Assembly: GCA_963969365.1 (NCBI GenBank)
Contig: OZ017763.1
Coordinates: forward strand, 496,001-560,000
Length of the DNA: 64,000 nt
Source of the DNA: Asterochloris sp. CNOR1
Taxonomy: Eukaryota; Chlorophyta; Trebouxiophyceae; Trebouxiales; Trebouxiaceae
Direction of reading: 5' to 3'
Within the stretch, counting starts at the first letter, position 1, and the number at the start of each line of letters is the position of its first letter. Positions 20,901 to 32,703 of the stretch are shown here, in pieces. Under the pieces are notes generated by a model. That model ran no database searches. It worked only from the letters and a program-made list of their open reading frames with translations, and was not told the DNA's origin. The translations under genes and the position numbers were made by a program.

Positions 20901-23900
20901 TGCGGAGTGCATATGTGGGTATAGCCTTCATGAGGTCAGTGTAGGACTTGATCATGATCAGACAGGGTCATTGCCATCTGCCAATGTCCAGTCTCTGCGG
21001 AGGATCAGGTGTGAGCATGCTTGCCAAAAGTTTTGCCAGATGGTCAGAGGTCTTGGTGGTGTTGGACGAGGATCTGCAGCCCAGGCGGGCAGTGGAATGA
21101 GTATGGGTGCCTGAAGCGGTGTATGTTGAGGGCCTGTCACTGGACAGTTTAACGAGGGCTGGTGCAACGGGCTGGACAGATGCAGGGCAGGCAACACGAG
21201 AATGAGCTTGTCAGCTCATATGTGTGCAGCCCAATATATGGTGCATGCTGCCTGTTGAAGGGGGAGTTGGGGAGGGGAATGTGCCTGCTGGAAAGGTGGC
21301 TGCAGGACTCACATGCTGCACGCCAGCCCAAGCACAACCTGGCCGGTGAATAACTGGGAGCCAGCTTGCAACAAGAGCTTGACTCAAGCAGTGTGTCTGA
21401 TATAGCCCTTTGGAGACAGCTACAGTCTGATGCCAGCAGGCTCACACAATGCGACTCGCGACTGTAGTTCCCTGCTGGTAGAACCAAGAATCTGACTGAG
21501 TAGCTGCCAAGAGAGCTTTGTCCATCCCAGCTGCAGGCAGCCGCTGTTGCAAAGCTGCAATGATCAGGTCAGCAGCCTCACCCGGTGCTCCTCCACAACT
21601 GTGGCCTCCTCCTGGTGCGACCAGGCCTGGCGGTTGATGTTGGGGTGTAGCTGGTGGTGCCACCGCTCGCGGCACTGCTTACCGATGCGCCCAGGGAAGT
21701 GGGCGGCCACCGAGCTCCAATTGCCCTCACCGATCTTGGCCACCAGCCTGCATGAAACACGACCCAAGCTCCTGTGTGCACCAAGGCTGATGCCTGCCGC
21801 CAGGCAGATGGTGGCAAGAGCTGGGTTTCAGGCTGCTGTGTTATGTCCAGGCAAACCTGAAGCGCAGCAAGGCGCTGCAGTTGCTCGCCAGGGCACCACC
21901 CAAGGCTTGGGCCTTGCCATGCAAACCTCACGAGCTCAGAAGAGACAAGACAACTCAGGCCGAGTCGTGACTCAGCACCAGCCCAGATGGTCAGGCCACC
22001 CCAAGCAGGCCACCCCAGCTATCAACGCAGGAGGATCAGAAGGATGGCCTCTACATCTATGGCTTTACACTCAGATTCTGCAGATGTCAGCATGCCTATG
22101 GGTGCCCCTGGCAGTCAATGCCCAGGAGCAATCTCCTGCAAATCGTTCAGAAGCACTTGTGCTGCACAAGGTGCTGACCACCTGACGCTTCGTGCAGAAC
22201 ATCCCAGAGGCATACATGCTGCACCAGACTGCCCACCCGCCAGTCTCACGCAGATGTCCAGAGGCATACATGCTGCACACAGGTTGCCAACCTGGCGAAC
22301 ACTTACACATGCCCACAGGCACTATTGCTGCACACAGGCGGCCTCTCATACAAGGTTGTATAGCCGCCCGCACTCGGGCTGCCCACCTGGACTCCTCATA
22401 TATCAGGCCACCTTCCAAAATCAGTCATGCTGAATGATGCCTGCCCACCTGACAAGCTCTGCATCCTCCTCGGCGCTCCAGCAGCCCTTGACTTCTGCCA
22501 CGCGGTACCGTCGGGAGCCCTCTCCGTGAAAGGTACCCTCGCGGTCAGGTCTGGACTCTGGCCGCGTGGGTCTGCAGCAAGAGAGGCGGTGAAACCACCC
22601 GTCATTGGAAATTGACTGATAGATCTCAATCTCACCCAGCTGTGCCTGACACAAGGGTGATTATGTTCAGCCTCGCAGGCAGCCCTCTTGCAGCCTGCAT
22701 GCCTGGTGGGCGCAGCCCAGTGTGCCTGCTGCGTGTGACGAAGCACTTGCAGCTTATGGTGGGTCAGGGTGACAGGGCCCCCACATGCACAGCCTGCCTG
22801 CTGGGCACAGCCCAGTGTGCCTGCAGCAGGCGGTGCGCCCTGTATCTCACAGCGCAACAGAGACCTTCCCGGTCTGCATGCCTGCCCAGTTCCTCGAAAT
22901 ATGCCTGCTGCATGATCCCAGAGGGCTGTGGCTAACTGTGCAAGGGCCTTAAATGGTCCATGCGCCTGCTAGGCCACAGCCCGAGGTGCCTGCAGCAGGG
23001 GCCAGGGACTGCCAAAAGCCATGCAGCTGAGTGACGAGGTCTCTCCTACGTGTCTGCTGGGCTCCCTCCCTGCTGCAGTCTGAAGCAGTAGCCTAATTAG
23101 CAGGCTGCTGCAGTTGATGTACCTGCTGACCTAATGTGCAGCAAGCGTGTGGCAGGGCCATCCGGACCCGGGCCAAATTCACGCAGAATTCACAGCCCAG
23201 CCACATGTGGTGCAGCCCGGTCGGTGCTTACTTGCTGACGCCTGGCTTGGGTCCCCCCCGCTGCAGCAGGCGTGTGGCCGTCCCATTGGGGGCTGACCCC
23301 TTGCGCTTGCCCTTGATCACCAATGGGGCTGGCAGGGGCCTGGGGGCTGGCTGGGCCCTGACCTTGATGACCTCAGGCTCGTATTGGGGGGCATGGCCTG
23401 CAGCCAGGGACAGACAAGCCACTTAGACAGGAGCTACAGGTGTTCATTTGTTTGGGTGAATCTCCAGTGTTTTAGGAGCTCTGCGCCACCCGCTGAGTCT
23501 CAGCTCATGTTGTTGGGCAGGAGCTATGGGCAGAAATGGTACCTGTGAAGTCGAAGTTGCCTTCCCGCGGGCTGCAGGCAAGCTGGCCTACACCAGACTC
23601 TGCACGAGAGCTGGCTGTCTTATGCTGCCTGGCCGAGCACGATCGGGTTAAGAGGGGCCAGCATCATCACAGAAGCAGCTCTTACACATGACAACGTCAA
23701 GCTGATGCCAGCTACACCAGGGAGTGTGGGTCTGTACATCTGCGTGAAGCTGAGCAGGACAAGCACCAGTGCCAGGGAGGCTGGCTGCACCCTACAGCAG
23801 TGCAGCGGTAGGAGGGCAGGGCAGCAGCATGAAGAGCACACGTCTGCATGCCCCCTGCTGAAGCTGCGATGCCGACAACTCATAGCGCTCTAGCCAGCAG

Positions 23901-24101
23901 TTGAATGCAGCAAAGACATGTGAGACAGCTGAAAAGCAGCGCACCAAAGTCCAGCACAGTCTCTGTCTCCTGATCAAGTCCTGCATCTGGAGCGCTGGTA
24001 GCCTCAGGCAGCCTAGCCTCTGCAGCTGCAGCTGCGCCAGGCCCTGGGATGGGTGCCAGATCAGGGAGGTCGTCTTTGGCGTTCAAGAGGGCCTGCCACA
24101 T
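14927..24101 (-). CDS. R2R3-MYB transcription factor, large, polyQ
   Basis: Nuclear DNA-binding regulator. Phase-consistent exons: 23571-23543, 23397-23232, 22571-22449, 21747-21582, 20890-20678, 20120-19920, 19786-19702, 18988-18366, 17729-17565, 16790-16638, 16033-15928, 15517-15426, 15127-14927 (TGA). Repeat 1 runs from [14 protein letters not shown] across two exons to [17 protein letters not shown]. Repeat 2 begins [15 protein letters not shown] and ends [16 protein letters not shown]; all six tryptophans are present. The wording ([20 protein letters not shown]) is closest to the plant MYB98/115/118 group. The C-terminal half has a Q/A-rich exon with two polyQ runs, a basic likely NLS ([14 protein letters not shown]) and an acidic stretch (YSSDDDEE). 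The candidate first exon (ATG at 24101) does not join in phase to the next exon, so one 5' exon is unresolved. The last three exons rest on phase alone. Confidence 0.85.
18462..18478 (-). repeat. CTG/CAG microsatellite encoding polyQ
   Basis: A CTG run on the plus strand reads CAG on the coding strand and encodes the QQQQQQ tract of the MYB protein. A second short run encodes QQQQQ near 18560-18570. Confidence 0.8.
18985..19090 (-). repeat. Duplicated acceptor before MYB Q-rich exon
   Basis: In gene direction, CTCCCTGCAGGTGGAGCTGG (near 19085) and CCCCTGCAGGTAGTGCTGTA (near 18995) are successive copies about 87 bases apart. The proximal one gives the right phase. Confidence 0.65.
20195..20270 (-). 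repeat. Acceptor-side echo of MYB exon 20120-19920
   Basis: Plus-strand TTTGCTGCCTTGGCAGCTGC then CTGCCTTCAAGGCCGTCTGC copies GCGCTGCCTTGGAAGCTGCC, TGCCTGGTCTGTGCCGTCTG of the exon start. It lies upstream in gene direction. Confidence 0.75.
20395..20600 (-). repeat. Donor-side echoes of MYB R3 exon
   Basis: The exon tail (plus-strand CCCCTTGAGCCCCCGCACAG, CTCACCCCACAGGGCAGCCC) recurs at 20526-20585 as CCCCTTGAGCCCCCGCGCAG with CTCACAGTACACGGCAGCCT, and faintly at 20400-20460. All copies lie downstream of the exon. The 20526 copy keeps the reading frame and could be mistaken for a second exon. Confidence 0.75.
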
Positions 24102-24611
24102 GCAGGAGGTCGGGCATGATCAGAGTCAATCTGAGCTGTAGCAGCAGACCTCCTGTATCCGACTGGGCAGCTCTCTCACCAGCATGCGCGAGGTGTGCAG
24201 CACTCTTCAGCACTGAAGGTAGCTCACTGTTGCGCCTGGCTGGAAGCAAAGAGCACCTGCAGTGCAGGATAAGCCGGCCAGCTGTGAGCCCGAGGCTAGG
24301 GCCAGATGACAGCAGTCCCTCAGGACCGAGCTTCCTGCGCATCTTGCCAGGCAGAAGCCGGGACTGCTCGACTCACCTCATGAGACATAGTGAGTGCAGA
24401 AGGCGTGATGGGCCAGCGGCGCCAGGTTAGTGACCAGGGTGTAACCGGCCCCCGTTGCATGCCAAGCAGGTGCAGCTTACCCTGCCTGAGCACCTGGGGT
24501 GGCAAGCCGCTGGAAACGTTTGCATAACGCACTCGGTCGTACCCGGCGGTCGATAAAGATACTGAATAACTGGTGATGTGTACCAGAGCATGCAGTCAGA
24601 TCGTAAGGCTT
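24102..24611. other. Intergenic region between two minus-strand genes
   Basis: This is the 510 bases between the DCC1 stop and the candidate MYB start. No coding exon could be placed with confidence. It should contain the DCC1 3' end and MYB promoter or 5' UTR, and may hold the missing MYB 5' exon. Confidence 0.5.
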
Positions 24612-27600
24612 TCATCTGGCAGTGTAAAACATAGAGGCGCTGGGATCCGTCTGGCTTTTGCGGGCATATTTGAGCAGCAGGGCTTCTGCAGACAACCCTG
24701 GAGCCTGCAGCAGAGCAGCAACTGTGCCTTGGCATACAAAGTTGCAGCTGAAAGCAGGTACACTTGGACACATGCTCTGCCCACCTGCAGACCCTTCAAG
24801 TAGGGCTTCAGGTGCTCCCACTGCCACCTGGGCTGCCGTTCAAAAAGCATGGCAAAGCGCGCAGCCGGTTGGCAGGGCATGGCTGACACGGGAAAGTGCA
24901 CCACAGTCGTGTATGCCCCTCCAGTTACCATGAGTGCTTCCCCAGCCAGCATGTCAATGTCAGGCTCCATTCCCTGCACTAGCACGGCGAAGGTCAGCAG
25001 CAAGTGCAGCATAGGCCCCCATGCAATGCCTGTAGCCCAATCCGCAACAGCGGCTGCTCCAAGCTGTGGTGGCTGGAGACTGTTGACATCAAAGGGACAT
25101 ATTCGGTTGTGAGCAAGGGGCTGCCTGACCCCAGACACCAGTGCACAGTCTCACCTCCATCACCTTGGTCTGCCATGTTGCCATGAACTCGTGCAGCGGC
25201 CAGTTTGGCTCCCTCTTGAACATCTGCTTTGCATGGTGGATGCAGATCTGTAGCCAGTCAGCCAACAGTTGGTGACTGACTCCCATGATGTGGCTCTGTA
25301 AGCAGTACCAGTGCTGCAATCTTTGCATGGTGCTTGCTTCCTGCCACAATGAGTAGCTGACAAGGGGGCTCTGAGCAGCCATTCAGGCAGCACAACTGCT
25401 CTCTGCACCGCCCACTCCACTGGTAGCTCACTCAGGTGAGGACGCGTGAGCAGACTCACAGACATCTGCAGACCCCTCTGACCTTTTCAGTGTCAAATGC
25501 CCATGTCCCTGGCTCTAGCTCTGTGCCAAACACTTGAAGGCAGTGATGTGTGAGCCTGCAGGCCAATGAAACGCACTTGCGACATTGTGATCAAACTGCC
25601 GCTGACTGCAGTTAGTGCATTCAGCCAGGGGCTCTGCTCACACGACCAAGTTGCACTGGCATATGGAGATGGACAGGACCCACATAGGGACACTGTTATA
25701 ATGGCCTGACCACATTTAGGCACCTGGCTGAGTCTTCACATAAGGCTTGACTGTCAGGGTTTCTCACAGCCAGTTGTGCTGGGCCTCATATGGGGTTTGG
25801 CTGTCCATGTCTCTCACAGACAGTGTGCTGGGCATCCATATCATACGGGGAGTGCTGTGTCCTTGCGGAGGGCAGTGCTGGGCAGGACCCACAAGGTTGT
25901 TGCCATGCCTTCTCAACAGGCAGTCCTCTTGAGATGGTTCGTTGACACCGCCGTCTGCGCTGTCTTAGCTCATGTGCTGGCAATGCGCACCTCGGATCAT
26001 ACCCAGCCTCCTGCATCTTCCCTTCCAGCTCCTGCTGAGGTGTGGACGACCAGTGCCACCCACATTCCGTCAGCGTGAGCTGCAGCAACTCCATCAGCGT
26101 GCTCACGCACTCAGGGTCCACAAGCATCCAGCGGCCATCCCACTCCAGTGCTCCCTTCTGCTGGAGGCCGACCAACAGCTCAGCTTCGCTGGTCTGCAAA
26201 AGACTGGTGAATGGCAATCAGCACCACAGAGCACGGATGGTCAGTGCAGGGAGAGGTACAAGTCTGAGCTGGGGAATGGTCACCAGCAGGGCCGAGCTGC
26301 TTGCAGACCTCCACCATCTAGCACAGTACTAGTGGGTGGAGTACAGGCAGTCCTGCAGATTGGTCTCTCCATCAGACGTCCTGCTGGGCAGTGTGTAGCC
26401 CAACAGGTATGCTGAAATGAGGCTTCAATAGCTGCGCAGCCAGAACACCAGCACACCTGCAGGATTTCAAGCAGCTCCTCGAGTGTGAAGCCTTTCTGCT
26501 GGCAGCTGGTGCTTGGCCCCTGCTCATCTGTGTCCATGGGCTGTGAAGCCTGCAGTGCAGGTGATCCATGGGTCTTGAGCCTTATGCGATAAGGGGCCCT
26601 GGGTGCCTGCACCTGCAACCTGCAGACGGGACCCAACATGTGGTGCCAATGCTACGCAGTGTACTCTTGAACCCACATGTGAGGCAGGGTGACCAGATGC
26701 TCCCCAACAACCCATCAGGGCATGCCCATAGCAATGCAGGCAATTTGTCTTCCCAGGACAAGCTGCTGCTCGATAGCCCTGTGAGCAAGCTTGCCTGCCT
26801 GTACCTCAGCAGGTAGGTCGTCGTCACCCCACATGCTGCTGGCCAGCATGGCCTCCAGCGCAGCAGGGTCCGGCGCTACCTGGGACAGCTCCAGGTGGCT
26901 GCCAGCAGTGGCCAGCACCACCACAGGCTGGTGACCCTGTGCTGATGACTTCTGCAGCCAGACCAGCAGTGGGCAGCCTGTTTGTCATGTGGCCTGGACA
27001 CATTCTGGGAGGGCTGGGCACTCGTGCAGCCTGTCAAGGGGCGGCCAACCCCTAAGAACTTGATGCGTTCAGAAGCCGGCTGCACAGGGGTGCAGGCAGG
27101 TTGCACCCTGGCAGGTGAGGCAAAAATGCTGCAGAATCCCCTCAGTCCGTCTGCTGCCGATATGGCTGGCAGATGCAACCCGCTGGCAGCAAGCATACGC
27201 TGCTGATCATGTACCTTGACCATCTGTGTCATGAGGCCGCCAGGGGAGGGGAGGTTGGGGTTTGCTGGCCTGTTTTCTGCACGGATGCATACAGGCAGGC
27301 ACGTGAGGCGGACAGGCATCTGACAGGCAAGCGCAATGCTTGCAAGCAGCACTTTTGAGCTGCTCAGAGAGGGCACACTTGTTGCCGACGGTGCACTTTA
27401 CAGGCATAGGCAAAGGGGTCCTGTACATAGCCAACTCTCAAGCGTCCCCACCAAGCCTCACCTTGCTGGCATTCACCTTGCTGGCGCACTGGCGTGAATG
27501 CTGCCTGCAATGCAGTGTGTCACTTTAAAGACATGCCAAAGCCACATTGGAATGCAGCTGTGCCTCAGGCATGCCCACCTCAACATCTGGGCTGATTAGC

Positions 27601-27886
27601 AGCAGAGTGTTGCTGGTCTCAACATGCTTGACGGCAAAGGACCGCGTCTGGGTGCACAGCACTGCCTGCTGGGCCTCCTGACCTTTGAGAACTCCCCTGC
27701 AGGGCCCGTGCTGCCGTCATTTTCTTTGCATCCTGATCTCACGGTCACACAGGTTAAGCCTCACCCATGGGCACAAAGCTCCTGCAACAGATCCTCATCT
27801 GCCTCCAGCAGGGTAAGATTGTGCTTCAGGTCGCTGCTGTAGGCTAGCGCCCTGGCCTGCTGGAAGTTGATGGCTGTCAGTGTCAT
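24612..27886 (-). CDS. DCC1: DCC1, sister chromatid cohesion / Ctf18-RFC subunit (409 aa)
   Basis: DCC1 is a nuclear subunit of the alternative clamp loader Ctf18-RFC. Exons: 27886-27765, 27696-27579, 26951-26805, 26612-26457, 26193-25991, 25356-25155, 24973-24785, 24704-24612 (TGA), total 1230 nt. Order of motifs follows the family: LKHNLTLLEADEDLLQEL; AVLCTQTRSFAVKHVETSNT; the APR block (QAPRAPYRIRLK); winged-helix parts FTLEELLEIL, TSEAELLVGLQQKGALEWDG and RWMLVDPE; then LLADWLQICIHHAKQMF, EFMATWQ, the RFAMLFE region and the C-terminal ALLLKYARKSQTDPSAS. Length is close to human DSCC1 (about 390). The 5' border of exon 25356-25155 is the only acceptor chosen on phase alone. No catalytic residues are expected. 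Confidence 0.93.
25739..25850. repeat. Diverged ~53-bp tandem repeat in DCC1 intron
   Basis: CAGGGTTTCTCACAGCCAGT, TGTGCTGGGCCTCATATGGGG is followed by CATGTCTCTCACAGACAGTG, TGCTGGGCATCCATATCATA. The two units are adjacent, and I could not trace them to an exon. Confidence 0.6.
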
Positions 27887-28245
27887 GCTGGTGTTGCAAG
27901 AGGCCCAAACAGGTTTTGGCGGGGAGCAGGTAGAACGCCACAGCTGTGCCCCAAGCTGTGGCCTGGCAGGGCTTGAATAGAGGAGCATTAGAGCTTCGAA
28001 GTGCGTCTCATACAGTTGAGTAACAGCAGCATGCAGCGTTGAGGCAGAAGTGCTGCTCTTCATTCATTCATTAGGGATCCCATGGTGGGTTGAGCATCTG
28101 GGGCCTGTCAGGGTGCACCCTGAATGTGGGAGCTAGTTTCACACAGCCATCTACAAAGTCAATCAGACTTTGTTATTGCAGGTGCCCCCCAGGGCAGTAC
28201 ACAAGTGAAAGTGCATGGCAGCGGCTGATTTCACAGTGTGAAGCC

Positions 28246-29858
28246 ATGAACGTCACATTTCATGATTTGTACAAGCAGAGGGAGCGCAAGGCAGCCAAGG
28301 ACCGTACTGCGAGGTCAAGGGAGCAGGATGATAGAGAGGCCAGTGCATCCCTCAGGCGTGTGCTGTTGTGTGCCTGAGCTGCAATCTGCTGCATGGGCAG
28401 ACACTGTGCACACTCCCAGTTGGGGGCCAACACAGCCCTCCTTCTGGTTACATTGTGTAACAGCTGGGGGCTGCCGCAGATTTTCAAGCTGGAGGATGGT
28501 GCATCATGCCCAAGCTGCGAGCAGGTGCTGTGTGTGGCCGCCAGCCCTCTTCTGGGCTGGCAAGTGCTGTCAGCAGGAGGGCAAGGCAGCCCTCCGCTGT
28601 GCATATGCTGGAACTGCCACTGGGAGGCAACAGCATCACTGCAGCTGTCTGTAGGCACCCTGGGAGTTGGCACTGTTCTTGCTGCGCTGCTGACTTCAGC
28701 TGCTGCAAGGGAGCACCCCTCCCTTGCCGTGTGATCTGCAAACAAGAGGCCTGCTGCACAGGCAGACTGCGCACCCCTCCTCAGGTGGTCAGTCCAGAAC
28801 CCCCATAGATGTGTTCTGTGTGGGAGCTGGAAGGGTGAGTGCTACCAGTAAAGTGCATATAGCTGCAAACGGACGGACTCCTTGATGAGCTGTCAAGGGG
28901 GGCGTCACTGCTGGGCCTTGATCCCTAGCAAAGACTTTCATGCGGCTGCTACTAGCCTGAGCAGGGAGCCAGCGCTCTCCTTCCAGAGTCATGGCAGCTG
29001 CAATGCCCTCGAGGTCCACAACTGAAGGACACCCAATTGAAGGCTGCACACATCACATTGGGGTGCGGCCTCTGTGCAGCCAGCAGAACATGTGCCAACA
29101 GCCCAGTGGCGGTAGGCAGTTGCCCTGTAGCACAGCAAGCCGCACAGGACCCATTGTCTTGAGCTAGGGCTGCCCATGCATGCCCCTGATTTGACCCAGG
29201 CTGATTGTGTCTGCAGTCTGTTTCGCAAGGGAGTGCCAGACACTTCCATGCTGTTGGACTTGGAGAAGGGCACTGAGGGCTTCGCAAAGAGTGCTGCTAG
29301 GCTGTCGCCTGTGTCGATGATTGACAGGCAGACCAAGGTGGGCTGACTTGGGTGTGCACAGCAGGCTTGAACTCAGGCAGCTCTCATTGCCATCAGCTCA
29401 AAATATACGAGAGGGAGCTGCTTGCTACATGACACCTGCTCTTTGTCTGGCATCCCTCTCCTACATCGCTCTTGCAATGAAGCTCCTGCAATGGCAAAGG
29501 CTCACCGCCTAATGGCTGCAAACTGTCTTGCTGCACCATGGCCAGCAATATTAAGACACAAGGATGGAGCTCCGGAGGGTTGCTTCGTCCTGGCCCATCC
29601 AAAAGCACTCCAGCAGAGGCCTGCTGCCTGCTGCAGGGCTATCTCAAAGACCAGCTCAAGGGCAATGTGAACATCCTGTACGAGGCCTGCTTTGAAGCAG
29701 CTATTTTCTGCTGCCTGTTTCACGAGTGCAAGGAGCGCCTGAAGATGGCCACAGCCTCCAGGCGAGGGGCAGGCATTGTGAGGTATATCTGTGACATAGC
29801 GCTCCCCACCCCCCTGTTTGGACCCATCTTCGGCTTCATCCTGCGGCTAGCGCTGTGA
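28246..29858 (+). CDS. Unrecognised protein, 136 aa (tentative model)
   Basis: Three exons close in phase: 28246-28313 (ATG), 29217-29337 and 29637-29858 (TGA). The protein has a charged N-terminus (LYKQRERKAAKDR), a middle segment with LFRKGVPDTSMLLDLEKG, and a C-terminal half with GNVNILYEACFEAAIFCCLF, ECKERLKMATASRRG and a hydrophobic end (PTPLFGPIFGFILRLAL). The start could be farther upstream, since the reading frame is open 5' of the ATG to an acceptor at 28181. The first intron is about 900 bases and could hide another exon. A TGTAA lies about 180 bases past the stop. I do not recognise the family. The middle and last exons are the better supported parts. Confidence 0.5.
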
Positions 29859-30313
29859 AGCTCCTACGACTGGCACATTCTTTTTCAAGTGTCCTTTCAG
29901 AGCCTGGAGATGTCCCAGCATGCAGCCTGTGTAGCATGGTATATGAGGCACCACTGCTTCACTTGTAGTTACTTTGCTGAGACCCCATATCATGCTCTGG
30001 CTCGGGTTGGTCTTAGACACTGGCAGAAGAAGGAACTGTAAGCATGTGATGTTGAATACATGATGCTCAACATGACACCTCCAGACTGACCAGTCATCCC
30101 AGCATCTGTTTGGGTGCCTGAGAGGGCCTCTTGCCCAGCTCAGGCGCCCAGCTGCTGACACCCTCCTGAAAGCCTGGCGCCTGCTCCTGAGGTTGTTGCC
30201 AGCCACCGGCCACATGCACCTAGATGGTGCTCAGCGGCGGCTGCAGCCTTGTCAGCTTCACTGCAGCAATCCTGGGCCAGCAATAATGTCACCTGGTCAG
30301 TCCCTTCACTGTC
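29859..30313. other. Intergenic region
   Basis: No supported exon was seen between the stop at 29858 and the candidate EMG1 upstream exon. TGTAA at 30037-30041 is the likely poly(A) signal of the preceding gene. Confidence 0.5.
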
Positions 30314-30570
30314 ATGGACGCTAGTGCTAAGAGACCTTCAGCCGCTGTTTCAGGTCAGCTGGCAATTATGGATCAAGGGCTGCGGGAGGCGGGTGCAGCA
30401 TGTAGTGTCTGTGATGCAGCGGGGCAGCCTCAGGCAGTGCCATGGCCACCAAATGGATTGGTAGAGCCCACCAAGGAATCCATCAATCTGAGTTGCAAGG
30501 CCTCAGCCCCACCTGACGGCTCTGAATTAGCCATGAGCTCACTGCCCCAAGGGGCTTTTTGCACATGCAG
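30314..30570 (+). other. Candidate upstream coding exon of EMG1
   Basis: An ATG at 30314 opens 85 codons plus two bases, ending at the good donor TGCAG|GTAGGA. Joined to the weak acceptor AGTAGCAG just before the EMG1 ATG, it stays in frame, adding about 86 residues (MDASAKRPSAAVSGQLAIMD and so on). Plant NEP1 proteins do have N-terminal extensions, but this acceptor lacks a pyrimidine tract, so the exon may be 5' UTR or noncoding. Confidence 0.35.
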
Positions 30571-30716
30571 GTAGGATCGATAGGTTACTTTTGAAAACTG
30601 AACGAATTGCGGTCACTGCTGCCTGCAGGTGATTGATCTCTGCAGGGATACCTGGCACCGCTGTGCATTCTCAGCTTGCATTGTAAACTCGCAAACACTC
30701 TGGCAGCAGTAGCAGC

Positions 30717-32490
30717 ATGGTGGGGGGCCTGGCGCCACCCTCAGCAGAGCAGGAGGAGATAACTGCAAGCTCCAGCAAGCAAGGAGTCATCTTCATCTTG
30801 GAGGCTGCAAATCTTGAAGTCGCCAAAGTGGGCAAGGTGGGCACTTCTCTCCCCGGCGTCAAGGGCAGCTGAGCAATGCAATAAGTCTGCACAAGGCTGG
30901 CCTGTTCGACATGCATTCTGCCTGTTTGATCGTACTCAAAGCCTGCGGCCTGCTGAAGCCTGCACGCTGTCTGCACACCCTGACAAGCCTGCTCTTCCTT
31001 CTTTCAGTCATATCAGTTACTAGATTCAGACAATCACGCCAACTTCCTTCGGCGACATGGCAAGGACCCTGCAAACTACAGGCCAGACATCTGCCACCAG
31101 GTTTGTCACTGCTTAGAGGTCCCCCTGCACCCTGAACCCTTCTCTGTGCACCTGCTCTCAGCAGCCAGCCTTGTGCATTGGCCTCCACATTGTCGCACAG
31201 CACACACTTGAGAAAAAAGGGGCAGTTTGTCCTTATACTCTAGCTCCTGCTGGTAGCAGCCACAACTTTATTCGGCTGCAGGCGCTGCTGGCCATTCTTG
31301 ATAGCCCGCTGGCAAAGGCAGGAAAGCTCAAGGTGATCACGGGGTGCCGCAGGGCCTATGGCCATGGATGTACACATTGGTGGCAGCTTGTACCATGCAG
31401 TCAGTGCAACAGCATGAGCACATTGTCACACCAACCTGCCCCCCACTCTCATGCTACATCACCAGGAGTGCACCCTGTACCTGCAGCAATCCTAAGTGCT
31501 GTAGCAGCAGGCGCCATGCATCTGCCTTACAAGCAGAACACCCCCCGGGCCGTCTAGAGCTTTGCAGATCGGACTTGGTGTGGGGCACATGCACTGGGAG
31601 GCCTGCCCACCTCTGAGTCCACTAGTAGTCCTGTGCTTGCCTGCCCTGGACATGCCGCTCGTGCAGGGCTTCAAGGTGCCTGTACCCAGCAGCTGCCGCC
31701 TCTGCCTGCCAGCGTTTTGCCCCTCCTTCTGCTGCCTGTGGGCTGCACTGCTGCCATTACTTTCTTCCTGGCTGCAGGCACTCTATGTGTCGACCAACGG
31801 CAAAGCCCTCATCCAAGTAAACCCGCAAGTGCGCCTGCCCCGCACCTTTAAGCGATTCTGTGGCCTCATGGTGCAGCTCCTGCAGAAGCTGAGCATCCGG
31901 GCAACCAATGGACCGGACAAACTGCTCAAGGTGTGGACACCTGCAGCACCCTGCAGTGCTGGGTGCTCTTGGACCTGTGCTGCTTGCCCTGCAAAATGCC
32001 ATCAATCATCAGGGCAACCATCGGGCAGAGTAACCTGCTCAAGGTGTGTGAACCGGTGGCTATGTGCTGCGCTGGTTGGTGCCATCTTGTGCTGGTCTTG
32101 GCCAGCTTGAGATGCAAACTAGGTTGCTTTGCAATGCCTCGTAAGCAGGCGCTGGTGGCTGCCTGACAGCCACCGGCCTGCACCACATTGAAAGGCCTCT
32201 CTGTTTCAATGCTACAGGTGGTGAAGGGCCCTGTCACCAAGTACCTCCAGCCTGACTGTGTCAGAGTGGGCCTGTCTCACAGCTCTCCCAAGGTGGTGCC
32301 CCTGAAAAGGTTTGTGCGGGAGCTGCCTTCTGACAAAACAGCAGTCTTTGTTGTTGGTGCCTTTGCGCATGGTAAGATTGACTCTGGCTACGTGGATGAG
32401 ACAATTTCCATATCAGAGTACCCTCTCAGCGCAGCCTGCTGCATAGGCAGGATCACCAATGCACTGGAGGATAAGTGGGAAATAGTTTGA
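30717..32490 (+). CDS. EMG1: EMG1/NEP1, 18S rRNA pseudouridine N1-methyltransferase (229 aa)
   Basis: A SPOUT-fold methyltransferase that modifies hypermodified pseudouridine in 18S rRNA and is needed for small-subunit assembly in the nucleolus. Exons: 30717-30836, 31008-31100, 31282-31332, 31778-31930, 32218-32490 (TGA). Diagnostic blocks are [74 protein letters not shown], and near the end [20 protein letters not shown]. Length fits the family without the optional N-terminal extension. The 3' end lies only 213 bases from the stop of the convergent F-box gene. The intron after the fourth exon carries a clear echo of that exon's end. Confidence 0.96.
32007..32050 (+). repeat. Donor-side echo of EMG1 exon 31778-31930
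   Basis: Aligned to the true junction (31894-31937), about three quarters of 44 bases match. CATCAGGGCAACCATCGGGC stands for CATCCGGGCAACCAATGGAC, and CTGCTCAAGGTGTG (the last exon bases plus the donor) is identical. The copy lies about 113 bases downstream of the original. Confidence 0.9.
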
Positions 32491-32703
32491 ACATGCCCCA
32501 TGAAAGGGCTGTTTGCGTAATGAAATATTGTTGAAATGCGTGCTGACAATATGCAACATCGTTCCAACACAAGAGGTGGTCTCTGCAAAATGCCGGGCTG
32601 GGGCGCAAGCAGGGCTGGTTACTTGCATACATTGAGGATACAGGGGAGGGTTCATTGGTGGTAGCCCATGTCACAGAGCCTCTTTCAATAGGATGATGGC
32701 TTC
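32491..32703. other. Convergent 3' space, EMG1 / F-box gene
   Basis: 213 bases hold both 3' UTRs. No canonical TGTAA was found for either gene here. Confidence 0.5.

Noticed and set aside
21547-22185. Plus-strand open frame of 212 codons
   Set aside because: Antisense to the MYB R2 exon; no coding features of its own.
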